From NCBI RefSeq assembly GCF_014654205.1, contig NZ_BNAW01000010.1, positions 62,001-126,000 of the forward strand: 64,000 nt of DNA, in the 5' to 3' direction. Source of the stretch: Amycolatopsis bullii (GTDB taxonomy: Bacteria; Actinomycetota; Actinomycetes; Mycobacteriales; Pseudonocardiaceae). How positions within the stretch are numbered: the stretch's first letter is position 1; each line of letters begins with the position of its first letter. The notes under the pieces were generated by a model. It did no database searches and had not been told where the DNA came from. It worked only from the letters and a program-made list of their open reading frames with translations. Below, piece after piece: positions 37,965 to 46,713 of this stretch. The translations under genes and the position numbers were made by a program.

Positions 37965-39961
37965 CCGATTCCGGGGATGAGGCGGACGAGCAGGTCGATC
38001 AGCCAGATCCCGAGGAAGGGGCTGACGATCCCGCCGAGGCCGTAGACGAGCAGGTTGCGGCGCAGCAGGGCCGAGGCCGACGACGGCTTGTACCGCACGC
38101 CCCGCAGGGCCAGCGGGATGAGCACGACGATGATCAGCGCGTTGAAGACGACCGCCGACAGGATCGCCGACTTCGGCGTGGCCAGGTGCATGATGTTCAG
38201 CCCGCCGAGCTGGGCGTAGATGCCGGTGAACATGGCGGGCAGGATGGCGAAGTACTTGGCCAGGTCGTTGGCGACGCTGAACGTGGTCAGCGCGCCGCGG
38301 GTGATCAGCAGCTGCTTGCCGATCTCGACGATCTCGATCAGTTTCGTGGGGTCGCTGTCGAGGTCGACCATGTTCCCGGCTTCCTTGGCCGCCGAAGTGC
38401 CGGTGTTCATCGCGACGCCGACGTCGGCCTGGGCCAGCGCGGGAGCGTCGTTGGTGCCGTCGCCGGTCATCGCGACCAGCCGCCCGCCTTCCTGCTCCTG
38501 CTTGATGAGCGCCATCTTGTCCTCGGGCTTGGCCTCGGCGAGGAAGTCGTCGACGCCGGCGTCCGCGGCGATGGCCTTGGCGGTGAGCGGGTTGTCGCCG
38601 GTGATCATCACCGTCTTGATGCCCATCGAGCGCAGTTCTTCGAAGCGCTCCTTCATGCCCGGCTTGACCACGTCGGACAGCCGGATCACGCCGCGCACCA
38701 CCGTGTCTTCGGCGACGACCAGCGGGGTTCCGCCCTGAGCGCTGATGTCGTCGACCACCCGCTCGGTCTCGTCCGGGAACTCGCCGCCGTTGTCGCGCAC
38801 CCAGGCCCGCACGGCGCTTGCCGCCCCTTTGCGGATGCGCCGGGTCCCGATGTCCAGGCCGCTCATCCGGGTCTGCGCGGTGAAGGGGACGAACTCGCCA
38901 CGCTCGTCCTCGGCCGCGTACTCCGCGGTCAGCTCGACGACGCTGCGTCCCTCGGGGGTTTCGTCGGCCAGGCTCGCCAGCCGGGCGGCGCGGGCGAGTT
39001 CGTCCGGAGTGGACGATCCGACCGGGATCAGCTCGGTGGCGCGGCGGTTGCCGAAGGTGATCGTGCCGGTCTTGTCGAGCAGCAGCGTCGAGACGTCGCC
39101 GGCGGCCTCCACCGCGCGGCCGCTGGTCGCCAGGACATTGCGCTGCACCAGGCGGTCCATCCCGGCGATGCCGATGGCGGACAGTAGCGCGCCGATCGTG
39201 GTCGGGATCAGGCAGACCAGGAGCGCGGTCAGCACGATCACGGACTGCTCGGAGCCGGAGTAGCGGGCCATCGGCTGGAGCGCGACGACGGCGAGCAGGA
39301 AGATGATCGTCAACGTCGAGAGCAGGATGGTCAGCGCGATCTCGTTCGGCGTCTTCTGCCGGGAAGCGCCTTCCACCAACGCGATCATGCGGTCCACGAA
39401 GGACTCGCCGGGCTTGGTGGTGATCCGCACGACGATCCGGTCGCTCAGCACGGTCGTGCCGCCGGTGACGGCACTGCGGTCGCCGCCGGACTCGCGGATG
39501 ACCGGGGCGGACTCGCCGGTGATGGCGGATTCGTCGACGGTCGCGATGCCTTCGACGACGTCGCCGTCACCCGGGATCACCTGGCCCGCCTCGACGACGA
39601 CCAGGTCGCCGATCCGCAGCTCGACGCCGGGCACCTGCTCCTCGGAGCCGGTTTCGGTGAGCCGGCGGGCGACGGTCTCCTTCTTCGACCGCCGCAGGCT
39701 CTCGGCCTGGGCCTTGCCGCGGCCCTCGGCGACGGCCTCGGCGAGGTTCGCGAACAGGACCGTGAACCACAGCCAGACGGCGATCAGGACGGTGAACACG
39801 CTCGGGTCGGTGACGGCGAAGACGGTCGTGAGCGCCGAGCCGACCCACACCACGAACATCACCGGGTTGCCGAGCTGGTGCTTCGGATTGAGCTTCCGGA
39901 ACGCCTCCGGTAGCGACGTCCAGAGCTGGCGGGGGCTGAACACCCCGGCGCCGACGGTCAT
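37961..39961 (-). CDS. kdpB: Potassium-transporting P-type ATPase subunit B
   Basis: This 666-residue catalytic subunit hydrolyses ATP to power K+ uptake. The phosphorylated Asp is in [10 protein letters not shown] (D296), the actuator motif TGES is at 148-151, and the hinge motif [18 protein letters not shown] is near the C-terminal third. TM helices lie at about 35-70, 210-260 and in the last 100 residues. The ATG overlaps the kdpA stop. Confidence 0.97.
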   Translation of the reverse strand: MTVGAGVFSPRQLWTSLPEAFRKLNPKHQLGNPVMFVVWVGSALTTVFAVTDPSVFTVLIAVWLWFTVLFANLAEAVAEGRGKAQAESLRRSKKETVARRLTETGSEEQVPGVELRIGDLVVVEAGQVIPGDGDVVEGIATVDESAITGESAPVIRESGGDRSAVTGGTTVLSDRIVVRITTKPGESFVDRMIALVEGASRQKTPNEIALTILLSTLTIIFLLAVVALQPMARYSGSEQSVIVLTALLVCLIPTTIGALLSAIGIAGMDRLVQRNVLATSGRAVEAAGDVSTLLLDKTGTITFGNRRATELIPVGSSTPDELARAARLASLADETPEGRSVVELTAEYAAEDERGEFVPFTAQTRMSGLDIGTRRIRKGAASAVRAWVRDNGGEFPDETERVVDDISAQGGTPLVVAEDTVVRGVIRLSDVVKPGMKERFEELRSMGIKTVMITGDNPLTAKAIAADAGVDDFLAEAKPEDKMALIKQEQEGGRLVAMTGDGTNDAPALAQADVGVAMNTGTSAAKEAGNMVDLDSDPTKLIEIVEIGKQLLITRGALTTFSVANDLAKYFAILPAMFTGIYAQLGGLNIMHLATPKSAILSAVVFNALIIVVLIPLALRGVRYKPSSASALLRRNLLVYGLGGIVSPFLGIWLIDLLVRLIPGIG

Positions 39962-41619
39962 GCGAGTGCCTCCGCGATGGGCCCGAGCGCGAGCGCCGGG
40001 ATGAACGTGAGGGCCGCGACGAGCACCACCGTGCCGGTGAGCAGGGTGGCGAACAGCGGCCCCGTGGTGGGCAGGGTGCCCGCGGTCTCGGGCACCTTGC
40101 GCTGGGCGGCCAGGGACCCGGCCAGGCAGAGCACGGCGAGGATCGGCACGAACCGGCCGAACGCCATGGCGACGCCGAACGAAGACTGGAACCAGTCGTT
40201 CGTGGCGGTCAGCCCACCGAACGCGCTGCCGTTGTTGTTGCCGGTCGACGCGTAGCCGTAGAGGATCTCGGACAGCCCGTGCGCGCCGGAGTTGCCCAGC
40301 GCGCCCGCCGTGCCCGGCAGCAGCAGGGCGATCCCGGAGCCCAGCAGCACCACGGTCGGCATCGCCAGCATCGCGATCGCCGCGCAGGTGACCTCGCGCT
40401 TGCCGAGCTTCTTGCCCAGGTACTCCGGGGTGCGCCCGACCATCAGCCCGGCCAGGAACATCGCGATGATCGCCAGCACGAGGATGCCGTACAGGCCGGT
40501 GCCGACGCCGCCGGGCGAGATCTCGCCGTAGAGCATGTTCAGCAGCGGTCCCCCGCCGCCGAGTCCGGAGAGACTGTCGTGGGCGCCGTTGACCGCGCCG
40601 GTGGACGTCCCGGTGGTGGTGTCGGCGAAGAGCGACGTCAGCCCGATGCCGAACCGCTGTTCCTTGCCCTCCATGCTCGCGCCCGCGGCCAGCGCGGCCG
40701 GGTTGTCCGCGTTGGCCTCGGAGAACCAGATGAGCGCCAGCGACGCCGCCCACAGCAGGCCCATCACGCTCAGCAGGACGTACCCCTGGCGGCGGTTGCC
40801 GACCAGCGTGCCGAACGCGCGGGTCAGGCTGACCGGGATCACCAGGATGAGGAACAGCTCGACCAGGTTCGTCCAGGCGTTGGGGTTTTCCAGGGGGTGC
40901 GCGGAGTTGGCGTTGAAGATGCCACCGCCGTTCGTGCCCAGTTCCTTGATCGCCTCCTGGCTCGCCGCCGGGGCGAGGGCGACGGTGCCGGGACTGCCGT
41001 CGAGGCTGGTGACGGCGACACCGGCCTTGAGGCTCTGCACGACGCCGAGCGCGACCAGCACGACGGCGAACACGAACGCCACCGGGAGCAGCACGCGGAC
41101 CGTGCCGCGCGTGAGGTCGACCCAGAAGTTGCCGAGCCGGTCGGTCTTCGCCCGGACGAACCCGCGCGTCACCGCGACGGCCACGGCCAGGCCGACGGCC
41201 GCCGACAGGAAGTTCTGGACGGTCAGGCCGGCCATCTGCACGAAGTGGCCCATCGTCGTCTCGGGGACGTAGGACTGCCAGTTCGTGTTGGTGACGAAGG
41301 AGATCGCCGTGTTGAAGGCGACGGCCGGGCTCACCGAGCCGCGGCCCAGGCTCCACGGCAGCAGCGGCTGCAGGCGCTGCAGCAGGAAGAGCAGGACGAC
41401 CGAGACGAACGAGAAGCCGAGCACGCCCGCGGCGTAGGTCGGCCACCGCTGCTCGGCGTCCGGGTTGACGCGGAAGAGCCGGTAGAGGCCCTTCTCGAGC
41501 TTGAGGTGCTTCTCGGTGGAGAAGACGCGCGCCAGGTAGTCGCCGAGCGGTTTGTAGACCGCGGCGAGGGCAGCGAGGAGCAGGCCGAGCTGGATGAGCC
41601 CGGCCGTCGTGTCAGTCAT
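39958..41619 (-). CDS. kdpA: Potassium-transporting ATPase subunit A
   Basis: This 553-residue channel-like subunit selects K+. It has about ten TM helices and the repeated selectivity-filter regions of the SKT superfamily, for example [31 protein letters not shown] and [17 protein letters not shown]. It starts [12 protein letters not shown], 36 bp after kdpF. Confidence 0.97.
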   Translation of the reverse strand: MTDTTAGLIQLGLLLAALAAVYKPLGDYLARVFSTEKHLKLEKGLYRLFRVNPDAEQRWPTYAAGVLGFSFVSVVLLFLLQRLQPLLPWSLGRGSVSPAVAFNTAISFVTNTNWQSYVPETTMGHFVQMAGLTVQNFLSAAVGLAVAVAVTRGFVRAKTDRLGNFWVDLTRGTVRVLLPVAFVFAVVLVALGVVQSLKAGVAVTSLDGSPGTVALAPAASQEAIKELGTNGGGIFNANSAHPLENPNAWTNLVELFLILVIPVSLTRAFGTLVGNRRQGYVLLSVMGLLWAASLALIWFSEANADNPAALAAGASMEGKEQRFGIGLTSLFADTTTGTSTGAVNGAHDSLSGLGGGGPLLNMLYGEISPGGVGTGLYGILVLAIIAMFLAGLMVGRTPEYLGKKLGKREVTCAAIAMLAMPTVVLLGSGIALLLPGTAGALGNSGAHGLSEILYGYASTGNNNGSAFGGLTATNDWFQSSFGVAMAFGRFVPILAVLCLAGSLAAQRKVPETAGTLPTTGPLFATLLTGTVVLVAALTFIPALALGPIAEALA

Positions 41620-41655
41620 TTCAGCCCCTCCGCGGGGAAAGTACGTCGGGGCGCA

Positions 41656-41757
41656 TCAGAATTTCTCCGGCCTGATCAGCGCGACGAAGAGGTAGACGAG
41701 GAGGCCGAGTGCCAGCAAGCCGCCGACGACGTTGGCCAGGGTTCCGGCGCCGCTCAC
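41656..41757 (-). CDS. kdpF: K(+)-transporting ATPase subunit F
   Basis: This is a 33-residue single-TM peptide (VSGAGTLANVVGGLLALGLL, then VYLFVALIRPEKF) with the LIRPEKF ending that identifies KdpF, which stabilises the Kdp complex. The GTG start overlaps the stop of the upstream 27-residue frame (GTGA), so the two are translationally coupled. Confidence 0.93.
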   Translation of the reverse strand: MSGAGTLANVVGGLLALGLLVYLFVALIRPEKF

Positions 41758-41837
41758 AGCTTCTCCAAGCCGCGCAACACCAGCGCCAGCACCACGAAAA
41801 CGCCGATCAGCAGCACGGCGTAGAGCAAGTCGGCCAC
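41754..41837 (-). CDS. 27-residue membrane peptide ahead of kdpF
   Basis: The frame starts at a GTG preceded by GAGAGG and encodes a single hydrophobic helix with a charged end (MADLLYAVLLIGVFVVLALV, then LRGLEKL). Its TGA overlaps the kdpF GTG. Position, ribosome-binding site, coupling and membrane character all argue that it is translated. I know of no named family; it may be an extra small Kdp subunit or a leader peptide for kdpF translation. Confidence 0.65.
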   Translation of the reverse strand: MADLLYAVLLIGVFVVLALVLRGLEKL

Positions 41838-41929
41838 AGGCACCTCTCAAGACGGGTCACCGGGTTCGGGGACCGGACGACGTTCACTGTGCGGTTCCGG
41901 GACCTCCTCCCGGCTCCCGGCTGACGGCC

Positions 41930-41946
41930 TCTTGATGCGTTCCTGA
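41930..41946 (-). promoter_or_regulatory. Candidate KdpE binding site
   Basis: Read on the minus strand this is TCAGGA-N5-TCAAGA, two near-identical hexamers at an 11-bp period, the layout bound by OmpR-family regulators on one face of DNA. A further CATCAAG occurs 32 bp upstream (41963-41969). It lies about 95 bp ahead of the first kdp frame. Confidence 0.45.
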
Positions 41947-41987
41947 CACGCCTTTACGGCGCCTTGATGGCTGGTGGCGACGATCAC

Positions 41988-41999
41988 GCAAACGTTTGC
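41988..41999. promoter_or_regulatory. LacI-type palindrome GCAAACGTTTGC
   Basis: A perfect 12-bp palindrome with the central CG and AAACGTTT core typical of LacI/GalR-family operators lies between kdp and the synthetase gene. No LacI gene is adjacent. The same 12-mer also occurs inside the pucR coding region (about 15995-16006), so chance cannot be excluded. Confidence 0.3.
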
Positions 42000-42099
42000 C
42001 GCAGTGTCACCGCATGCAGTTGGTGAGTGACCCGCGACACAACGCGTGACCGAACAAGTGCGGAACGTGCAATTCGGGCAGACAAGATCTTCGGTGCGT

Positions 42100-42115
42100 G
42101 TTACACCTGTGTTAC
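42100..42115. promoter_or_regulatory. GlnR/MtrA-type box ahead of the asparagine synthetase gene
   Basis: GTTAC-ACCTGT-GTTAC is a perfect direct repeat with 11-bp period (GTAAC-N6-GTAAC on the other strand). This is the layout bound by MtrA and also by the nitrogen regulator GlnR in actinomycetes. It sits 46 bp before the ATG of a nitrogen-metabolism gene. Confidence 0.55.
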
Positions 42116-42161
42116 CGATAGTTGTATCGGCTAAGCAAATCCTTGGGAGAGGGGATCACCT

Positions 42162-44003
42162 ATGTGCGGTATCGCCGGCTGGGTTTCCTACGACGCCGAC
42201 CTCACCCGCCGCCAGGACGTGGTCGACGCCATGACCGGGACCATGGCCTGCCGCGGGCCGGACGACTCCGGGACGTGGGTCCGCACGCACGTCGCGCTGG
42301 GGCACCGGCGCCTGGCCATCATCGACCTGCCCGGCGGCCGTCAGCCGATGACGGTGTCCACGCCGAACGGCGCCATCGCGATGGTCTACAGCGGTGAGGC
42401 CTACAACTTCACCGAACTGAAGGAAGAGCTGACGAAGCTCGGCCACACCTGGGAAACCGACAGCGACACCGAAGTGGTCCTGCACGGCTACCTGCAGTGG
42501 GGCGACGCGGTCGTCGACCACCTCAACGGCATGTACGCCTTCGCGATCTGGGACGAGCGCGACGACCGCCTGGTCATGATCCGCGACCGGATGGGCATCA
42601 AGCCGTTCTACTACTACCCGACGCGCGACGGCGTGCTGTTCGGCTCGGAGCCGAAGGCGATCCTGGCGAACCCGCTGGCCAAGAAGGTCGTCGACCTCGA
42701 CGGCTTGCGCGAGCTCGCCGGTTTCACCAAGCGGCCGGGCTGGTCGCTGTGGAAGGACATGGAAGAGGTCCAGCCGGGCACGATCGTCACGGTGTCCCGC
42801 GAGGGCATCAAGACCCGGACCTACTGGAAGCTGGACGCGAAGCAGCACACGGACGACCAGGAGACCACGGTCGCCCGCGTCCGCGAGCTGATGACCGACA
42901 TCGTCCACCGGCAGCTCGTCGCCGACGTCCCGCGGTGCGTCCTGCTCTCCGGCGGCCTCGACTCGAGCGCCGTCACCGGGCTGGCGGCCGCGCACCTGGC
43001 GGAGCAGGGCGAGCAGCTGCGGACGTTCTCCGTGGACTTCTTCGGCCAGGAGGAGAACTTCAAACCGGACGAGATGCGCGACACGGCGGACTCGCCGTTC
43101 GTCCGCGACGTCGCCGCGATGGTGAAGTCCGCGCACCAGGACGTCGTGCTCAACCCGGCCGAGCTGACCGACCCCGAGGTGCGGCGCGCGGTGCTGCGGG
43201 CGCGGGACATCCCGGCCGGCCTCGGCGACATGGACACGTCGCTGTACCTGCTGTTCAAGGCGATCCGCGGCGAGTCGACGGTGGCGCTGTCGGGCGAGTC
43301 GGCCGACGAGGTGTTCGGCGGCTACCGCTGGTTCCACGACGAGAAGGCGGTCAACGCGGACACGTTCCCGTGGCTGGCGTTCCGCACGTCGATGATGGAC
43401 GAGCGCTCGTCGCTGTACACGCCGGAGCTGGTCAAGAAGCTCGACGTCGAGTCCTACATCGCCGACCAGTACGCCACCGCGGTCGCCGGGGTGGAGCACC
43501 TGGACGGCGAGTCGGCGCAGGAGGCGCGGATGCGGACGATCTGCCACCTGCACCTGACCCGGTTCGTGCGGATGCTGCTGGACCGCAAGGACCGCGCGTC
43601 GATGGCGGTGGGCCTGGAGGTGCGCGTCCCGTTCTGCGACCACCGGCTGGTGGAGTACGTGTACAACACGCCCTGGTCGCTGAAGACGTTCGACGGCCGC
43701 GAGAAGAGCCTCCTGCGGCACGCGACCAAGCACGTCCTGCCGGACTCGGTGCGCGACCGCGTGAAGAGCCCGTACCCGTCGACGCAGGACCCGGGCTACG
43801 CAGCGGCTCTGCAGCAGCAGGCCAAGGAGGTCCTGGCCGAGCCGCGCCACCAGGTGTTCGACCTGGTCGACCGTACATGGGCGCACCGAGCGTCCGAAGT
43901 GGACTCGGCCACCATGGACCCGGCCATGCGCATCGGCCTGGACCGGCTGCTCGACCTGTACCACTGGATCGAGATGTACTCCCCGGAGCTGCAGCTCGCC
44001 TGA
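42162..44003 (+). CDS. asnB: Asparagine synthetase, glutamine-hydrolysing
   Basis: This 613-residue enzyme makes asparagine from aspartate, ATP and glutamine. The N-terminal glutaminase domain begins MCGIAG (nucleophile Cys2) and has CRGPDDSGTW, GHRRLAIIDL and the PNGAIAMVYSGEAYNF region. The synthetase domain carries the PPi loop LLSGGLDSSAVTGLA and SGESADEVFGGYRWF. Length and motifs match housekeeping-type AsnB, though paralogues of this group also amidate other carboxylates. A strong ribosome-binding site (GGGAGAGGGG) lies 7 bp ahead. Confidence 0.93.
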   Translation: MCGIAGWVSYDADLTRRQDVVDAMTGTMACRGPDDSGTWVRTHVALGHRRLAIIDLPGGRQPMTVSTPNGAIAMVYSGEAYNFTELKEELTKLGHTWETDSDTEVVLHGYLQWGDAVVDHLNGMYAFAIWDERDDRLVMIRDRMGIKPFYYYPTRDGVLFGSEPKAILANPLAKKVVDLDGLRELAGFTKRPGWSLWKDMEEVQPGTIVTVSREGIKTRTYWKLDAKQHTDDQETTVARVRELMTDIVHRQLVADVPRCVLLSGGLDSSAVTGLAAAHLAEQGEQLRTFSVDFFGQEENFKPDEMRDTADSPFVRDVAAMVKSAHQDVVLNPAELTDPEVRRAVLRARDIPAGLGDMDTSLYLLFKAIRGESTVALSGESADEVFGGYRWFHDEKAVNADTFPWLAFRTSMMDERSSLYTPELVKKLDVESYIADQYATAVAGVEHLDGESAQEARMRTICHLHLTRFVRMLLDRKDRASMAVGLEVRVPFCDHRLVEYVYNTPWSLKTFDGREKSLLRHATKHVLPDSVRDRVKSPYPSTQDPGYAAALQQQAKEVLAEPRHQVFDLVDRTWAHRASEVDSATMDPAMRIGLDRLLDLYHWIEMYSPELQLA

Positions 44004-44019
44004 GATCCCCCTGCCGCGG

Positions 44020-44065
44020 GTCGTGAGTGGGAAACGGGGTTGGAACACTGTTTCTCACTCACGAC
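44020..44065. repeat. 46-bp palindromic element, copy 2
   Basis: The arms GTCGTGAGTGGGAA and TTCTCACTCACGAC pair almost perfectly; the centre again contains GGGTTGGAACACTGTTT. It lies 16 bp after the synthetase stop and 8 bp before the end of the convergent GNAT gene. See the copy at 34074. Confidence 0.9.
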
Positions 44066-44073
44066 CTGGCGCG

Positions 44074-44550
44074 TCACGGCTCGAGCGGCACGACGGCGCT
44101 CACCTCGTCGCCATCGGCGGTGAGCGCCGCGCCGATCCCGGCCAGCAGCGACCGGGCGCCGGCGTTGCCCGCCGTGGTGGTGGCGATGAACCTCGCCGCG
44201 CCCCCGGCCCGGGCTTCGGCCAGCAGCAACGCCGTCACCTGCCTGCCGATGCCGCGGCCGCGCGCGGCGCGGGTCAGCCAGATGCCGGCCTCGACCGCGT
44301 CGCCGTGCGGCTCGAGGCGGGCCGCCCCGACCGCCGTGCCGTCGGTGTCGATCACCCAGGTGCGTTCCACCGCCGTCGCCGGGTCGAGTGACCGGGCGCG
44401 GTGGAACGCCAGGAACGCTGCACGGCGCGCCGGTGTCCAGCCGGGCGGACCGTCGACCGGGGGCATGACCTCCAGGGGGTCGGCGCCCGCTTCGGCGGCT
44501 TCGAGCAGCCGCGCCAAGGCGGCCTCGTCCAACGGCGTCAGGCTGGTCAC
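44074..44550 (-). CDS. GNAT N-acetyltransferase
   Basis: This 158-residue acetyltransferase has the acetyl-CoA loop ARGRGIGRQVTALLLAEA preceded by AGIWLTRA, and the C-terminal ATTTAGNAGARSLLAGIG. The start is a GTG overlapping the stop of the upstream SRPBCC-like gene. Substrate unknown. Confidence 0.85.
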   Translation of the reverse strand: MTSLTPLDEAALARLLEAAEAGADPLEVMPPVDGPPGWTPARRAAFLAFHRARSLDPATAVERTWVIDTDGTAVGAARLEPHGDAVEAGIWLTRAARGRGIGRQVTALLLAEARAGGAARFIATTTAGNAGARSLLAGIGAALTADGDEVSAVVPLEP

Positions 44551-45050
44551 GCTCGCAGTCTCACGTCTGGACGCTTCTTGCGCGAGCCGATTTTGCCCAG
44601 CCGGCGCAGGAAGCGGACGTACGGCGACCAGCGGACCGGCCGCTCGACCCGCCCGGTCACGGCCAGCTCCGCCCGGTCGAGCAGCTGCTCCAGCAGCGCG
44701 TCGTGCAGCGGGCGGAAGAACAACGGCCAGGTCAGCCGGGCCCAGCCGTGCAGGGAGGCGACGAGAACGTGCGTCAGGGCGTCGCCGTCCAGGGTGAACT
44801 CGTGGTGGCCGTGGACGCCCGCGGGCGCGGTGAACCGGAACCGCAGTCGGTCGGGGGCGGCGTCCTCGAGCACGTACCGGACCGGGCCGTGGCCGGCCGG
44901 CGTGCCTGGGACACGGGGGCCGTCGAGGCGGGTCGGCGGCCAGTCCGCCACCGGCCACAGGCGGTCGCCCGGCGTTCCGAGCGTGTCCAGCAGTACGGCG
45001 AGTTCGGCCCGGGATCCCGGGAACCGGCGGGTGTGCACGTTGCGGACCAT
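44547..45050 (-). CDS. SRPBCC-like (polyketide cyclase/START fold) protein
   Basis: This 167-residue protein lacks signal or TM segments. The pattern of strands (GPVRYVLEDAAPDRLRFRFT, HGHHEFTLDGDALTHVLVAS) and the C-terminal amphipathic helix (FFRPLHDALLEQLLDRAEL) suggest the SRPBCC hydrophobic-pocket fold. It is divergent from the TetR gene at 45112 and coupled to the GNAT gene, so it is a plausible TetR target. The family call is by fold pattern only. Confidence 0.6.
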   Translation of the reverse strand: MVRNVHTRRFPGSRAELAVLLDTLGTPGDRLWPVADWPPTRLDGPRVPGTPAGHGPVRYVLEDAAPDRLRFRFTAPAGVHGHHEFTLDGDALTHVLVASLHGWARLTWPLFFRPLHDALLEQLLDRAELAVTGRVERPVRWSPYVRFLRRLGKIGSRKKRPDVRLRA

Positions 45051-45066
45051 GGTGCGCCCTCCCCTT

Positions 45067-45107
45067 CTGGAGAGTGTCCTCCAGAACGTATTAGAGCATA
45101 ATCTCTA
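45067..45107. promoter_or_regulatory. Paired operators between the SRPBCC-like and TetR genes
   Basis: CTGGAG-N6-CTCCAG (45067-45084) and TAGAG-N6-CTCTA (45092-45107) are perfect inverted repeats in the 61-bp divergent region. One or both probably bind the adjacent TetR protein; the second sits only 5 bp from its ATG. The first overlaps the -10/ribosome-binding area of the leftward gene. Confidence 0.5.
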
Positions 45108-45111
45108 CAAC

Positions 45112-45693
45112 ATGGGCCGGCCCGCGACGCACACCACAGCGCAGTTCCTCGACGCCGCGGCGGCGTTGTTCGCCGCCGGGGGTGCCCGCGCGGTCACGAT
45201 GGCCGCGACGGCGAAGGCCACCGGCGCCCCGAACGGCTCGATCTACCACCGCTTCCCGGACCGTCCGGCGCTGCTGGCGCGGCTCTGGCTCCGCACCCTG
45301 CGCGACTTCCAGGACACGTTCACGGCGGCGCTCGGCGACGCGACCGACGTCGAAGCGGCGGTCGCGGCCGCGGCGAGCGTGGTCCACTGGTGCCGCAAGC
45401 ACCCCGACGGCGCCCGGGTCCTCGACGCGGGCAAGCAGGCCTTCGGCCCGGCCGACTGGTCGGCCGAAGCGGTCACGGCCCTCGCCGAAGCGGAACAGGA
45501 ACTGCGCGACGTGCTGAAGCGCGCCACGCTGAACCTGCCGCCGCTCACCGGCGCCACGGACGAGGAGGTCGTGCTCGCCCTGGTCGAGATCCCGCGCGCG
45601 GTCGTCCACCGCTACCTCTCGACCGGCCGCACTCCCCCGCCGAAGGCCGCCACCCTGGTCGAACGCACGGTGCGCAAGCTCCTCCGCCCGTGA
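45112..45693 (+). CDS. TetR/AcrR family regulator
   Basis: This 193-residue regulator has the N-terminal helix-turn-helix (THTTAQFLDAAAALFAAGG, VTMAATAKATGAPNGSIYHRF). The C-terminal half is helical with no recognised ligand class. It is divergent from the SRPBCC-like/GNAT pair, with palindromes between. The 3' end is 21 bp from the convergent iolG; the spacer contains a short hairpin (CGCGACC/GGTCGCG at 45698-45713). Confidence 0.85.
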   Translation: MGRPATHTTAQFLDAAAALFAAGGARAVTMAATAKATGAPNGSIYHRFPDRPALLARLWLRTLRDFQDTFTAALGDATDVEAAVAAAASVVHWCRKHPDGARVLDAGKQAFGPADWSAEAVTALAEAEQELRDVLKRATLNLPPLTGATDEEVVLALVEIPRAVVHRYLSTGRTPPPKAATLVERTVRKLLRP

Positions 45694-45714
45694 CTCGCGC
45701 GACCAGGGTCGCGA

Positions 45715-46713
45715 CTAGCGGCGGACCTCCTCGAGCTTCACCGGGCGCCGCTCCCGGCGGGAGACCTCGCACGCCTCGGCGATGTAGAACGCCGCCAAGG
45801 CGTCCGCCGCCCCACACGGCGAAGGGGCCCGGCCCGCGACGACGTCCAGGAACGCCTTCAGCTCCGTCGTGTACGCCGGGCGGAAGCGCTCCATGAAGCC
45901 CGGGTACGCCGGGCCCGGCAGTGGAGCCACTCCCGGCTCCACCGACCGCAGCGGCGCGCGGTCGTCCAGGCCGACCATCACGCCTGACACCGAGCCCAGC
46001 ACGTCGAGGCGCACGTCGTAACCCGCGCCGTTGTAGCGGGTCAGCGAGACCGTGGCCAGGGTGCCGTCGTCCAGGGTCAGCGTGGCCGCCGCCGTGTCGA
46101 CGTCGCCCGCGTCGGCGAAGAACTGCTCGCCGCGGTTCGCGCCGATCGCGTACACCTCTTCGACCTCGCGGCCGCTCACCCAGCGGATGATGTCGAAGTC
46201 GTGCACGCCGCAGTCGCGGAACAACCCACCCGAGTGGGCGACGTACTCCGCCGGCGGGGGCGCCGGGTCGAACGTCGTCGCGCGCAGCGTGTGCAGCCAG
46301 CCCAGCTCGCCGGACGCAACCGCTGCCCGGGCCGCCGCGTAACCGGCGTCGAACCGGCGCTGGAAGCCGATCTGCACCGGGACGTCCGAAGCGCCGATCC
46401 GGTCGATGACCGCCAGGGTGCCCGGGATGTCCGCGGCCACCGGCTTCTCGCAGAACACCGGGATGCCCGCGTCCACCGCCGCGATGATCAGGCCGGGGTG
46501 CGCGTCCGTGGCCGCCGTGACGACCAGGCCGTCGAGCCCCGCGGCGAACAGGTCCTCGAGGGGAACCGACTCGACGCCGAGCTTCGCGGCGGCGGACGCG
46601 GCTCGCGCGGTGTCGACGTCGGCCACCACGACCGACTCCACCTCTTCGAAGCCCTTCAGCGTTTCCGCGTGCGCGGTGCCGATCCGGCCGGTGCCCGCAA
46701 GTCCCAACCTCAT
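45715..46713 (-). CDS. iolG: Gfo/Idh/MocA oxidoreductase, probable inositol 2-dehydrogenase
   Basis: This 332-residue NAD-dependent dehydrogenase starts MRLGLAGTGRIGTAHAETL (Rossmann GxGxxG). It contains the family lysine in VFCEKPVA and the substrate-site GGLFRDCGVHDFDIIRW. This arrangement is typical of IolG, which oxidises myo-inositol to scyllo-inosose, the first step of the pathway completed by the genes to the right. Its ATG overlaps the stop of the LacI regulator. scyllo-Inositol or another polyol cannot be excluded as substrate. Confidence 0.88.
   Translation of the reverse strand: MRLGLAGTGRIGTAHAETLKGFEEVESVVVADVDTARAASAAAKLGVESVPLEDLFAAGLDGLVVTAATDAHPGLIIAAVDAGIPVFCEKPVAADIPGTLAVIDRIGASDVPVQIGFQRRFDAGYAAARAAVASGELGWLHTLRATTFDPAPPPAEYVAHSGGLFRDCGVHDFDIIRWVSGREVEEVYAIGANRGEQFFADAGDVDTAAATLTLDDGTLATVSLTRYNGAGYDVRLDVLGSVSGVMVGLDDRAPLRSVEPGVAPLPGPAYPGFMERFRPAYTTELKAFLDVVAGRAPSPCGAADALAAFYIAEACEVSRRERRPVKLEEVRR

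Larger units (their letters stand above)
41838..42161. other. Divergent control region between kdp and the asparagine synthetase gene
   Basis: This 324-bp gene-free stretch is more AT-rich than its surroundings on the right side. It holds a direct repeat likely bound by KdpE (41930-41946), a perfect LacI-type palindrome (41988-41999) and a GlnR/MtrA-type direct repeat (42100-42115), ending in the GGGAGAGGGG ribosome-binding site of the synthetase gene. Confidence 0.7.

Noticed and set aside
45698..45713. CGCGACC-AG-GGTCGCG hairpin between the TetR gene and iolG as a terminator
   Set aside because: The stem is only 7 bp with a 2-base loop; possible but too weak to list as a feature.
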